Source of the DNA: Hydrogenibacillus sp.
GTDB taxonomy: Bacteria > Bacillota > Bacilli > Thermicanales > DSM-22653
Reading direction: 5' to 3'
Length of the DNA stretch: 64,000 nt
Assembly: GCA_014896255.1 (NCBI GenBank)
Contig: JADBKT010000033.1
Coordinates: 62,001-126,000 of the forward strand
The position numbers were made by a program, and so were the translations under genes. Below the pieces are notes generated by a model that worked only from the letters and a program-made list of their open reading frames with translations, had not been told where the DNA came from and made no database searches. Positions 15,931-24,336 of the stretch are shown here, in pieces. The stretch's first letter is position 1, and each line of letters begins with the position of its first letter.

Positions 15931-16950
15931 CTATCTCAAACGCCGACCGCGCCCTGTACGGATCCCCGCGACGCGATCGAGATGTTCGAGCATCTTTCCC
16001 GTCCCGAGCGCCACGGCGCGCATCGGATCTTCGGCGATGACGACGGGCACTTTGAGCTCTTCCGTAAAGCGGCGATCGATGCCGTGAAGGAGCGCGCCGC
16101 CTCCGGTTAAGATGATCCCCTTGTCCATGATGTCCGCCGACAGCTCCGGCGGGGTGCGCTCCAGAACGCTCCGAACGGCGGCGATCATCTCCCGAATCGA
16201 TTCGTCGAGCGCCTCATAGACTTCCGCCGAACGGATCTCCAACGTTTGCGGCAGCCCGGTCATCATATTCCGGCCGCGCACTTCCATGCCGACATCGCGA
16301 GCGCCCGGAAACACCGTCCCCACCTGAATTTTCAGTTCCTCGGACGTCCGCTCCCCGACGAGCAGCCGATACTTGCGCTTGATGTAGTTCACCAGCGCCA
16401 TGTCGAGCTTGTCCCCGGCGACTTTAATCGAAGCGGCGGTGACGATGTCGCCCAAGGACAGGACGGCCACATCCGTCGTCCCGCCGCCGATGTCGATGAT
16501 CATATTGCCGCTCGGCTGGAAGATGTCCAGACCCGCGCCGATGGCCGCCGCCTTCGGTTCCTGCTCGATGTACACGTCGCGGGCGCCGGAGCGCTCGGCC
16601 GCTTCGCGGATCGCCTTCTGCTCCACGGTCGTGATGTTCGACGGCACGCAGATGAGGACCCGCGGCTTGGCCCAAAAACTGCGGACGCCGATCTTGTCGA
16701 GGAAGTACTTGAGCATCTTTTCCGTCACGTCAAAATCGGCGATGACGCCGTCTCGGAGCGGACGGATGGCGACGATGTTGCCCGGCGTTCGCCCCACCAT
16801 GCGACGCGCTTCTTCGCCGACGGCGAGCACCTCCCCGCTGTTCTGCTCGATCGCCACGACCGACGGTTCGTCGAGGACGACGCCTTTGCCCCGTTCGAAG
16901 ACGAGCACATTGGCCGTCCCCAGGTCGATGCCGATGTCTTTTCCGAACAT
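15931..16950 (-). CDS. mbl: Rod-shape actin homologue MreB/Mbl
   Basis: 339 residues from ATG 16950 (GGGGAGG upstream). Bacterial actin that polymerises under the membrane and directs cell-wall elongation. Actin-fold nucleotide motifs are plain: DIGIDLGTANVLVF (phosphate 1, residues 5-18), DIGGGTTDVAV (phosphate 2, 153-163) and GIILTGGGALL (adenosine motif, ~290). The position between spoIIID and flhO is that of Bacillus mbl rather than mreB, which is usually next to mreCD. The paralogue assignment rests on that order. Confidence 0.93.
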   Translation of the reverse strand: MFGKDIGIDLGTANVLVFERGKGVVLDEPSVVAIEQNSGEVLAVGEEARRMVGRTPGNIVAIRPLRDGVIADFDVTEKMLKYFLDKIGVRSFWAKPRVLICVPSNITTVEQKAIREAAERSGARDVYIEQEPKAAAIGAGLDIFQPSGNMIIDIGGGTTDVAVLSLGDIVTAASIKVAGDKLDMALVNYIKRKYRLLVGERTSEELKIQVGTVFPGARDVGMEVRGRNMMTGLPQTLEIRSAEVYEALDESIREMIAAVRSVLERTPPELSADIMDKGIILTGGGALLHGIDRRFTEELKVPVVIAEDPMRAVALGTGKMLEHLDRVAGIRTGRGRRLR

Positions 16951-17052
16951 CCCGCGCGTGATCCTCCCCAGGGATTCCCATGCTCCGAACGCATATGCTT
17001 ATAGTATACCGTATGCAGGGTGCGTCTGGCCAGCGGGGATAGAGATAATGCG

Positions 17053-17316
17053 TCAGGCGTCGTTCGTCCCTTCGCGGCGATATTTGTTGCGCGTCGCCTC
17101 ACCGCCGCGCAAGTGTCGAATGGCTTTGTGGTATTCTAAAATTTCCTTCACCTGTTTGGCCAATGTCACGTCGATTTCGGGGAGCCGTTCCGTAAGGTCT
17201 TTGTGTACCGTGCTTTTGGAGACGCCGAAGGCTTTGGCGATGGCGCGGACGGTCTCGCGTTTTTCGACGAGATATTGCCCGATCTGGACGGCCCGCTCCT
17301 TAATGTAATCATGCAA
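17053..17316 (-). CDS. spoIIID: Sporulation transcription factor SpoIIID
   Basis: 87 residues from TTG 17316. Homologues begin HDYIKERAVQIG, and AGGGGGGCG stands 9 bases upstream of this TTG; the longer frame to 17358 is not needed. A helix-turn-helix lies at residues ~22-45 (RAIAKAFGVSKSTVHKDLTE), followed by the conserved LPEID and basic RHLRGGEATRNKYRREG tail that contacts the minor groove. SpoIIID switches mother-cell genes during SigE-to-SigK transition. A SigE-like promoter is visible upstream. Very close match to the family throughout. Confidence 0.95.
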   Translation of the reverse strand: MHDYIKERAVQIGQYLVEKRETVRAIAKAFGVSKSTVHKDLTERLPEIDVTLAKQVKEILEYHKAIRHLRGGEATRNKYRREGTNDA

Positions 17317-17356
17317 ACTGCCTCGCCCCCCTGCTTTGACATCCGATGATTGGTAC

Positions 17357-17385
17357 ATTATATGGATGGGCGGGAGGGGTTATTC
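17357..17385 (-). promoter_or_regulatory. Candidate SigE promoter of spoIIID
   Basis: Minus-strand -10 box CATATAAT (17357-17364) differs at one base from the SigE consensus CATACAAT. GAATAA (17380-17385) stands 15 bases upstream. spoIIID is a known SigE-dependent gene in Bacillus. The same -10 also contains TATAAT, so SigA use cannot be excluded. Confidence 0.5.
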
Positions 17386-17432
17386 ACCAGGGTACATCCC
17401 TGACAAGCTCGAATATGAACCTGTAAAATATG

Positions 17433-17459
17433 CAAAAAGCCGTGCGCGTATTGCGCACG
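17433..17459 (-). terminator. Intrinsic terminator after spoIIQ
   Basis: CGTGCGC (17441-17447) pairs with GCGCACG (17453-17459) and is followed on the minus strand by TTTTT. It lies 45 bases after the spoIIQ stop. Confidence 0.85.
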
Positions 17460-17503
17460 ACTTTGCGCTGACCTCTTCCGCCCTCGATGCCGTTTGCGCC
17501 GTG

Positions 17504-18274
17504 TCAGTTCATGCTGGGCAGGACGGCCGTCGGGTTGACCGGTTCACCGTCTTTGTGTACTTCAAAGTGCAGATGCACGCCGAGATCCTTGCCGACCGGG
17601 CTCGTGCCCGCCGCGCCGAGAGACGTGCCTTGCTTCACCGCGTCGCCTTCATGGACGCTGATCGACCCGAGCGATTCGTACATCGTCACCATGCCGTCGC
17701 CGTGATCGACCCACACGACGCCGCCGGCGACCGGATCGACTTCCGCCCGGGTGACCGTCCCGTCAAGGGCGGCGACGACGTCGAACGGCGTCTTGCCGTC
17801 GATCGAAAGGTCGACGCCGGTATTCGGATAGTAGCTCGAGGCGAACTCGACGAGCGAGCGGGCCTTTTCCTCGGCGCTCGCCGCGTCATCGTAGAACGGG
17901 CGGACGATGCGCGCCCCCGCCGCTTCGGCGACCGGCCAGATGAGCGTCTTTTCCTTGGACGTCGTGACGCTCTCGTCTTCTGGTACCACAAGGGTTGTCC
18001 CCGGTTCCCGCGTCTCGACGGTCGGCAGCCCTTGCTCCTTGTCGTACGAATACTGCTTCGTCCCTTGGTACCAGAAGATGAAGCTTAAGATGAGTGCTGC
18101 CGCGCCGAGATAGATCGCCGGGAAAAACCACTTCTGCGCGATCAGCCCCTTCATCTTCGCGTTCAGCGTCCGGAGCACGCCGCCGTTTGACCCGCTGTCC
18201 GATGCATCGTCCGAAGTCTGCGTCGGCGCTTCGGTTTTCGGCGTTTCGCCGGTGGTCAGGCGTTCCTTGTCCAT
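17504..18274 (-). CDS. spoIIQ: Forespore channel protein SpoIIQ (LytM/M23 fold)
   Basis: 256 residues from ATG 18274 (TGAGGTGATGG upstream). A Ser/Thr/Asp-rich cytoplasmic N-terminus, one membrane helix (FFPAIYLGAAALILSFIFWY, residues ~50-70) and a C-terminal LytM domain. SpoIIQ in the forespore membrane joins SpoIIIAH across the intermembrane space to hold the feeding channel. The second metal motif is present as GVHLHFEVHK (residues ~232-241). The first histidine, normally in HxGxD, is Asn here (NTGVDLS), so zinc peptidase activity is unlikely, as in the degenerate Bacillus protein. It follows spoIID by 11 bases. Confidence 0.9.
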   Translation of the reverse strand: MDKERLTTGETPKTEAPTQTSDDASDSGSNGGVLRTLNAKMKGLIAQKWFFPAIYLGAAALILSFIFWYQGTKQYSYDKEQGLPTVETREPGTTLVVPEDESVTTSKEKTLIWPVAEAAGARIVRPFYDDAASAEEKARSLVEFASSYYPNTGVDLSIDGKTPFDVVAALDGTVTRAEVDPVAGGVVWVDHGDGMVTMYESLGSISVHEGDAVKQGTSLGAAGTSPVGKDLGVHLHFEVHKDGEPVNPTAVLPSMN

Positions 18275-18285
18275 GATCCATCACC

Positions 18286-19395
18286 TCAAGTCTCATCATG
18301 GACAAATTCCTCCTGACTTATACCTTTTTCTCCCACGCCGAACAAAAGGCGTGTGCCCGGATAATAATGGGCCAAAATCTCGGCCGCGCCGTACCCGGCT
18401 TCCGCCATCGCCTTGGCCCCCCACTGGCTCATGCCGACGCCGTGGCCGTGGCCGTACGTAATAAAGGTGATCGTCCGACCGTCGTCCTCAACGTCGAAGC
18501 TCGCCGAGCGCAACCCCAACCGCTCGCGGACGAAGCGCCCGGTAAAGGTCGACGGCCCGAACGCCACTTTGGCCACATAACCCGCCCGGGTGCGCTCGAC
18601 GATCTTGGGCAAAGCGGCGCCGCTGGCCGCGGCGTCCGCAGGGCCATATCCGGGATCCTTCATGCCGAGCCGCGCGAGGACCTCGCTCCGAGAGAAGACG
18701 GCCGTCGCCCGAAAATCGGGCGCCGCTTCGTCCCACGCCGAGGGGACGGAGACGAGATAGTCCACCGGCTTCGACCAATACGCCGCCGCGTCTTCCGTCC
18801 GTCCGTTGCTCAAGGCGAAAAAGGTGGAGAGAATCGGCGCCCCGTCGTATACGAGGATCATCCCCGCCGTCTCGTCCACGGCCCGGGCGATTCGGGCGTA
18901 GCGCTCATCGAACGCCGCTTTCCAGCGCGCCCTAAGCGCCGCTTCATCCACGTACACTTGATCGCCTTCGCCGTCTTCGACCCACGCCCCCTCCGGGAGC
19001 GCCCGAACCGAATGATCACGCGCCCAAAGCACGTACGTCCGCGCCGCGATGGCCTGGGCTTTGAGCGCCTCCAGCGGATAATCGGCCGGCATCTCCCCGG
19101 CGACGACGCCGATCAGATACGACCGAAGGTCCGGCGTCTCCACCGTCCGCGTCGAGGTCCGAAAGACGGGAATCGACGTCGTCCGCTCATCGCGGCCGAG
19201 GAAATTCAAAGCGCCGCCCGGCGGATGAATCGCCGGATCCCCGGGGATCGGCGGCCCGTCGGACGCCGGCTGTACGGCCCCCGCATCGGCAACCGGCGCT
19301 TTTTCCGGCCGTCCGTGTATCTGATGGCCGAAGACGAACGCGGCCGTCGCCCACATGACGGCGACCCAAATCATGACCCGCTTGCGAACACCCAT
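18286..19395 (-). CDS. spoIID: Stage II sporulation protein D (lytic transglycosylase)
   Basis: 369 residues from ATG 19395, chosen for AGGGGGCAGGGC 8 bases upstream and for the signal anchor that follows (RVMIWVAVMWATAAFVFG, residues ~6-23). SpoIID degrades peptidoglycan during engulfment by the mother cell. The SpoIID domain is recognisable from SYLIGVVAGEMPADYPLEALKAQAIAARTYVLW, with its catalytic Glu in GEMP. Further conserved segments are STFFALSNGRTEDA and GHGHGVGMSQWGAKAMAEAG near the end. A SigE-like promoter precedes it, and it is directly followed by spoIIQ. Confidence 0.94.
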   Translation of the reverse strand: MGVRKRVMIWVAVMWATAAFVFGHQIHGRPEKAPVADAGAVQPASDGPPIPGDPAIHPPGGALNFLGRDERTTSIPVFRTSTRTVETPDLRSYLIGVVAGEMPADYPLEALKAQAIAARTYVLWARDHSVRALPEGAWVEDGEGDQVYVDEAALRARWKAAFDERYARIARAVDETAGMILVYDGAPILSTFFALSNGRTEDAAAYWSKPVDYLVSVPSAWDEAAPDFRATAVFSRSEVLARLGMKDPGYGPADAAASGAALPKIVERTRAGYVAKVAFGPSTFTGRFVRERLGLRSASFDVEDDGRTITFITYGHGHGVGMSQWGAKAMAEAGYGAAEILAHYYPGTRLLFGVGEKGISQEEFVHDET

Positions 19396-19423
19396 CGCCG
19401 TGTGCCCTGCCCCCTTCATCCCA

Positions 19424-19452
19424 CTTGTATGGGCGAAGGCGGGCAAATAGAA
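19424..19452 (-). promoter_or_regulatory. Candidate SigE promoter of spoIID
   Basis: Minus-strand CATACAAG (19424-19431) matches 7 of 8 bases of the SigE -10 box. TTCTATTT (19445-19452) stands 13 bases upstream. It fits between the murA stop and the spoIID start, and Bacillus spoIID is SigE-dependent. Confidence 0.55.
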
Positions 19453-19462
19453 CCCGGCGCAC

Positions 19463-20881
19463 CTATCGGCGCGCCGGGTCTTCGACGTCGGAAGCGACGG
19501 TCTCGCCGTCGATCCGCTCAAGATGGCTCGCGTTTCCCGTCGGCTTATCCGGAATCACGCGCTCTGAGCGCTCCGGTGCGCTGTAGCGCGCCAGATACAG
19601 GCCGCGCGTGAGGGCCACCTCCGCTTCTTCGCCCTCTTCTACCCGCCTGACGCGCGCTCCGAGCGCCGTGAGCTTCTTTTCCAAATTTGCATAACCGCGG
19701 TCCAGATGGTAGACGTCGTCGACGATCGTCGTCCCTTCGGCGGCGAGGCCCGCGATGACGAGCGCCGCCCCGGCGCGCAGATCGGTCGCCCGCACGCGCG
19801 CGCCCGTGAGCGCGCCGCCTTCGATGACGGCGCTCCGCCCTTCGATGCGGATGTTCGCGCCCATGCGGCGCAGTTCTTCGACGTGCCGGAAACGGTTTTC
19901 AAAAATCGTTTCCGTCACGAGCGAGGCCCCCGGAACACGGGAAAGAAGGGCCATGAACTGCGGCTGCATATCCGTCGGAAAACCCGGATACGGAAGCGTC
20001 TTGACGTCGACCGGCCTGAGAAGGCGGCTCCCGACGACGTGCAGCCCGTCGCCTTCTTCGGCGATGTATACGCCCATCTCCCGCAGTTTGGCGATCACCG
20101 GGACGAGGTGCTCGGTGATCACCCCTTCGATCCATCCTTCACCGCCGGTGGCGGCGATGGCCACCATGTACGTGCCCGCTTCGATGCGGTCCGGGATGAC
20201 GGCATGGCGCGTGCCGCCGAGTTCCCGCACGCCTTCGATGCGGATCGTGCCCGTCCCCGCGCCGCGCACCTTGGCCCCCATGGAATTGAGGAAGTTGGCC
20301 AAATCGACGATCTCCGGTTCTTCGGCGGCGTTTTCAATGATCGTTTCGCCATGGGCCAAAACGGCCGCCATCATGATGTTCTCCGTCGCGCCGACGCTCG
20401 GCAGGTCGAGGTAGATCGTCGTCCCGACGAGTCGTTTGGCGTGCGCTTCAATGTACCCGTGTTCGCTTTTGATCGTCGCGCCGAGCGCTTCAAATCCTTT
20501 GAGATGCTGATCGATCGGACGGCTGCCGATGGCGCATCCGCCGGGAAGCGTAATACGCACATGCCCCATGCGCGACAGAAGCGGCCCCATGACGAGCACC
20601 GAAGCCCGCATCCGGCCGATGAGGTCGAACGGCGTCTCGGTGAACAGCGGCCCGCGCGCATCGATCCGGTAGGCGTCACCCGACTGTTCGACGCGCGCTC
20701 CGAGCGAGCGGAGCACGTCGACCATCGTCTGGACGTCTTGGAGATCCGGTACGTCTTCGATGATGTTGTCGGCTTCGGACAAGAGTGCAGCGGCTAAGAT
20801 CGGTAGTACAGCATTTTTGGCTCCGGAAACGCGCACCGTACCGCTGAGCGGCACGCCTCCGTCGATGATGAGCGACGCCAT
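19463..20881 (-). CDS. murA: UDP-N-acetylglucosamine 1-carboxyvinyltransferase
   Basis: About 472 residues from ATG 20881 (CAGGAGGGCGG upstream). First committed step of peptidoglycan synthesis: transfers enolpyruvate from PEP to UDP-GlcNAc in the cytosol. The substrate-binding [16 protein letters not shown] and the catalytic loop with Cys in [15 protein letters not shown] (the fosfomycin target) are intact, as are [13 protein letters not shown] and [15 protein letters not shown]. The C-terminus carries about 45 residues more than typical ([19 protein letters not shown] and onward), rich in charged residues and of unknown use. Position before spoIID matches Bacillus murAA. Confidence 0.95.
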   Translation of the reverse strand: MASLIIDGGVPLSGTVRVSGAKNAVLPILAAALLSEADNIIEDVPDLQDVQTMVDVLRSLGARVEQSGDAYRIDARGPLFTETPFDLIGRMRASVLVMGPLLSRMGHVRITLPGGCAIGSRPIDQHLKGFEALGATIKSEHGYIEAHAKRLVGTTIYLDLPSVGATENIMMAAVLAHGETIIENAAEEPEIVDLANFLNSMGAKVRGAGTGTIRIEGVRELGGTRHAVIPDRIEAGTYMVAIAATGGEGWIEGVITEHLVPVIAKLREMGVYIAEEGDGLHVVGSRLLRPVDVKTLPYPGFPTDMQPQFMALLSRVPGASLVTETIFENRFRHVEELRRMGANIRIEGRSAVIEGGALTGARVRATDLRAGAALVIAGLAAEGTTIVDDVYHLDRGYANLEKKLTALGARVRRVEEGEEAEVALTRGLYLARYSAPERSERVIPDKPTGNASHLERIDGETVASDVEDPARR

Positions 20882-20977
20882 CGACCGCCCTCCTGTGCTG
20901 CGCTGTCGGGTATGTTTCATATAGTGTTGACCGACGGGGCCGTTCGAATGCCCGCATGCCCCTCATTCGATGCCCCG

Positions 20978-21217
20978 TCAAGAATCGAACAACAAAGTCA
21001 GGCCGAGCGCCCAGCGCACGTAATAAATCAAAAAGACGGCCACACCGCCGCCGAGCGCGATGCTCACAAGCAGACGGAGCCATACCGCCTGCGCGGCCTT
21101 CGGTTGAAGACGCAAGATTTTTTCCCAATGGATGGCATCCAACGCCCAGTAACTCAAAGTGATGGCGATCAGCGCCAGCCCGATGCCGAGCGCGCTTTCC
21201 ACGCCGATCGGAAGCAT
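20978..21217 (-). CDS. DUF1146 (YwzB-like) small membrane protein
   Basis: 79 residues from ATG 21217; CAGGGGGG stands 5 bases upstream. Two membrane helices (ALGIGLALIAITLSYWAL and LLVSIALGGGVAVFLIYYV) are linked by a basic loop with LDAIHWEKILRLQPKAAQA. This is the YwzB/DUF1146 pattern, and the position upstream of murA next to the end of the nuo or atp region is the usual one. Function unknown. Its transcription may start within the nuoN terminator region, where a TATAAT (21262-21267) lies on the same strand. Confidence 0.75.
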   Translation of the reverse strand: MLPIGVESALGIGLALIAITLSYWALDAIHWEKILRLQPKAAQAVWLRLLVSIALGGGVAVFLIYYVRWALGLTLLFDS

Positions 21218-21270
21218 CACGGCCCCCCTGTCGTGCGATACCTCTCCGCCGCTCGCCTTCCATTATAGCG

Positions 21271-21305
21271 GAAAAAAAGGACGACCGAAAGTTACAGTCG
21301 TCCTT
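21271..21305 (-). terminator. Intrinsic terminator of the nuo operon
   Basis: AAGGACGAC (21277-21285) pairs with GTCGTCCTT (21297-21305), followed on the minus strand by a run of T. The nuoN stop codon (21292-21294) lies in the loop. Confidence 0.85.
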
Positions 21306-22797
21306 GGTAGATGCCGAACATCTGCACCGCGTCGAATGCCTGTTGCATCGTTCGCATCACTTCGCCCGGAAAGAGGCTTCCGAGGAGCGTGCCGAGGACC
21401 GCCAACGCGATGACCGTCGCCGTCCCGAAGGAAAAGGCCAGCGGCCTTTCCGTCGTGCCGGGGCGCATGAACACTTGCTTGAGCACGGCAAAATAGTACA
21501 CGTATGAAATGACCGAGGTCACGACAAGGAGCCCGGCCAACACGAAATGTCCGCCCCAGACGGCGCCGAGCAGGATGTTCAGTTTGCCGAAAAAGCCCAT
21601 CGTGAGCGGGATGCCGGCCAGAGACAGAAAAAAGAGCAAAAGCGCCCAGGCGACGAGCGGCGCGCGGTGATACAGCCCGGAGAACGCGGAAAGGTCGTAG
21701 CTGCCGCGGTCGCGGCCGACCTGGTCGATGACGGCGAAGATGCCGACGTTGGCCAAAAGATACGCGAGCAGATAAAAGACGATCTGGTCGATCATCATCG
21801 GGTTCACGGCGGCCAGCGGAATGATCAGGTACCCGGCATGGGCCACGCTGGAATAGGCGAACATCCGCTTGACGTCCCTGGCTTTGAGCGCGAGCACGTT
21901 GCCGACGATCATGGACAGGGCGCTCAAGGCGGCGATGTACGGCGTGCTCTCGGACCAAAAGTTTTTGATCACGTTCGGCTGCGCCTCCCAGGCCACCCAG
22001 GCGAACGAACCGAGAAAAAGGCGGACGACGAGAGCCATACCCGACGCTTTGGAGACGGTGGCCAAAAACGCGGTCACCGCCGTCGGCGCGCCTTGATAGA
22101 CGTCCGGCGCCCACATGTAGAACGGTACCGAAGCGAGTTTGTAAAAAGCGCCGACGATGAGGAAGAAGAAGGCGACAAACAAAAGCCGCCCGTAGCGCGC
22201 CATGAAGCCGGCGTCGGCCATCGTCTGGCCGATCTGGTACACGTCCGTCGTCCCGGTGAGCCCGATGGCGTAGCTCATGCCGAAGGCGAACACCGCTGTC
22301 GCCGTCGCCCCGGTGAGGACGTATTTCATCGCCGCCTCTGTCGAGCCGAGATGCGTCTTTTTGAGCCCGACGAGCACGTAACTGGAAATCGAAAGAAGCT
22401 CCAACCCGAGGAAGAGGAGGAGAAGATCGGCGGCGGCGGCGATGAGCATCCCGCCCAGAGCGGCGAACAGGAGGAGGGCGGCGTACTCCGCCAGGTACTG
22501 CGGCGGAACGCCGTCGCTTCGGCCGTCGCGCGCGATGAGCAGGACAAGCCCCGTCCCGATCAAGATGAGCAGATGAAATGCGAGCGTAAGGCCGTCTATG
22601 CGAAACGCGCCGGCGAACCCTTCCTCGACCGTGCCGATGAGGCCGACGGTGGGAAGCAGCGCGACGACGACGGTGATGAGGGCCAGCGTCATGGCCAGGT
22701 CGGACATCGCCTTCGAGCGTCGGGCAGCGAGGCCAAAGGCGAGCGTGCCGATGGCGCCGGCAAGGACGATCACTTCCGGGAGCCAAATCGCATTCAT
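21292..22797 (-). CDS. nuoN: NADH-quinone oxidoreductase-type subunit N
   Basis: 501 residues from ATG 22797 (GGAGGG upstream). One of three antiporter-like proton-pumping subunits of respiratory complex I; about 14 hydrophobic helices are visible. Family landmarks: EAAMKYVLTGATATAVFAFG, the conserved SKASGMALVVRLF helix with Lys, and KARDVKRMFAYSSVAHAGY with the central Lys and Ser/His. The longer frame up to 22827 lies in the nuoM end and was not chosen. It is last in the operon, followed by a terminator. Confidence 0.95.
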   Translation of the reverse strand: MNAIWLPEVIVLAGAIGTLAFGLAARRSKAMSDLAMTLALITVVVALLPTVGLIGTVEEGFAGAFRIDGLTLAFHLLILIGTGLVLLIARDGRSDGVPPQYLAEYAALLLFAALGGMLIAAAADLLLLFLGLELLSISSYVLVGLKKTHLGSTEAAMKYVLTGATATAVFAFGMSYAIGLTGTTDVYQIGQTMADAGFMARYGRLLFVAFFFLIVGAFYKLASVPFYMWAPDVYQGAPTAVTAFLATVSKASGMALVVRLFLGSFAWVAWEAQPNVIKNFWSESTPYIAALSALSMIVGNVLALKARDVKRMFAYSSVAHAGYLIIPLAAVNPMMIDQIVFYLLAYLLANVGIFAVIDQVGRDRGSYDLSAFSGLYHRAPLVAWALLLFFLSLAGIPLTMGFFGKLNILLGAVWGGHFVLAGLLVVTSVISYVYYFAVLKQVFMRPGTTERPLAFSFGTATVIALAVLGTLLGSLFPGEVMRTMQQAFDAVQMFGIYQGRL

Positions 22798-22801
22798 CGT
22801 C

Positions 22802-24328
22802 TTACCCTCCAATCCGCCCGAGGACATCGTAGAGCGTCGCCTGAAGCGGCACGGCCAAGACGTTGGGATAGACGCCGATGAGGATGATGGCCGCCGCCAG
22901 GACGAACATCGGCACGACTTCCAGCGGACGTGCGTCCGAGACCTCGGCGTGTTCCGCGCCGAGCGGCCCGAACGTCGTCCGAAGCACCGCGCGCAGCATA
23001 TACGCGGCGCTGATGCCCAGGCCGACCAGGCCGCAAGCGGCGATGGGCCATGACGGGCTCAAAAAGAGGCCGAGGAAAGCCTGAAATTCGGCGATAAAGC
23101 CGGAGAGCGCCGGCAGGCCGAGGTTGGCCAGCGCGGCAAAGAGCAGCATGCCGGCGATCGTCGGCATGACGCGGGCGAGGCCGCCGAGCTCGTCGATGCG
23201 GCTCGTCCCCGTACGCCTCTCGATCATCCCGAGCAAAAGGAAGAGCAGCGCGGAGATGAGCCCGTGGGAGACCATCTGGAAGACCGCGCCCATCAGCCCG
23301 TACGTATTCAACGCGGCAACCCCGAAGAGGACGATGCCCATGTGGCTTAAGCTGGCGTAGGCAAACACGCGTCTAAGATCCGGCTGAACGAAGGCCGCAA
23401 AGCCCCCGTAGAGGAGATTGACGAGGCCGAGGAGCGCCAAGGCCGGCGCATACTGCGGCATGAGATCGGGGAAAAAGCCGAGCACGAAGCGGATCAGCCC
23501 GTAAGCGCCGATCTTCAGCAGTACGCCGCTGTGCAGCATGACGACCGCCGGCGGGGCCTCCCGGTGTACCTTCAACATCCACGTGTGCAGCGGGAAGATC
23601 GGGAGTTTCACGCCGAGGGCGATGACGAGCAGCCAGAACAACGTTCGTTTAAGCGTCGGGTCGATCGCGGCCAACGGCAACTTTTCGGCGATCCCGCGCA
23701 TCTCCCACGTCCCCGTGAGCTGGAACAAAACGACGAAGACGAAGAGCATGACCAAAGACCCGAGTCCGTTCATCACCAAAAAGGCCGTCGCCGCTTTCTC
23801 CCGGCCGAATCCGCCGAAGATCGCGGTGAGAAAGTACAGGGCGACCAGCGTCAGTTCAAAAAACACGAAGAAGACGATCAGGTTTTGGGCCAGAAAGACG
23901 CCGTTCATTCCGACGGAGAGGAGGAACAAGAAGAGGAAAAAGGCTTTCAGACGCCGCGTCTCGCTCTGCACCGCCAGCGCCGACATGAACGTCACCAGAG
24001 CGGTCATCAGGACGAGCGGAAGTGAAAGTCCGTCGACGGCCAAGGCGACAGGCACCGATACGTCCGTAAAGGTGAACGCGTTGATCGACGGGTCGTAAAG
24101 CGGGAAGGTGAACGAGAAGAGCGGCCAAGACGCCTTCATCTGCGGTTCGGCGCTCTGAATGTTGAAATGGGCATAGGCATACGCGGCAAACACGAAGGCG
24201 ACCGCCGGAATCACCCAGCCGATCGTCTTCAATAAGCCCCCTTCCCGGGAAGGCACGAAAGCGACGACGAGCATGCCGATGACCGGCGTGAGCACGAAAG
24301 CGGCGAGCAGCGGAAACACTTCCGGCAT
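22802..24328 (-). CDS. nuoM: NADH-quinone oxidoreductase-type subunit M
   Basis: 508 residues from ATG 24328 (MPEVFPLLAAF). The 52-codon in-frame extension upstream overlaps nuoL and is Arg-rich shadow, so it was dropped. Antiporter-like complex I subunit with ~14 helices. Landmarks are FFVFFELTLVALYFLTAIFG, the LGVKLPIFPLHTWMLKVHREAP region with conserved Lys residues, and PDLRRVFAYASLSHMGIV. It overlaps nuoL by 8 bases and lies 4 bases before nuoN, implying coupled translation. Confidence 0.95.
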   Translation of the reverse strand: MPEVFPLLAAFVLTPVIGMLVVAFVPSREGGLLKTIGWVIPAVAFVFAAYAYAHFNIQSAEPQMKASWPLFSFTFPLYDPSINAFTFTDVSVPVALAVDGLSLPLVLMTALVTFMSALAVQSETRRLKAFFLFLFLLSVGMNGVFLAQNLIVFFVFFELTLVALYFLTAIFGGFGREKAATAFLVMNGLGSLVMLFVFVVLFQLTGTWEMRGIAEKLPLAAIDPTLKRTLFWLLVIALGVKLPIFPLHTWMLKVHREAPPAVVMLHSGVLLKIGAYGLIRFVLGFFPDLMPQYAPALALLGLVNLLYGGFAAFVQPDLRRVFAYASLSHMGIVLFGVAALNTYGLMGAVFQMVSHGLISALLFLLLGMIERRTGTSRIDELGGLARVMPTIAGMLLFAALANLGLPALSGFIAEFQAFLGLFLSPSWPIAACGLVGLGISAAYMLRAVLRTTFGPLGAEHAEVSDARPLEVVPMFVLAAAIILIGVYPNVLAVPLQATLYDVLGRIGG

Positions 24329-24336
24329 CTTAAGCC

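Noticed and set aside
17053-17358. Longer SpoIIID starting at 17358
   Set aside because: The extra 14 residues have no counterpart in the family, whereas TTG 17316 has an excellent ribosome site and the expected N-terminus.
18298-19611. Plus-strand 437-codon frame opposite spoIID
   Set aside because: Antisense of the conserved SpoIID domain; no start signals.
21263-22786. Second minus-strand frame overlapping nuoN
   Set aside because: Arg/Gly/Pro-rich translation without family signatures; nuoN in the other frame is fully conserved.
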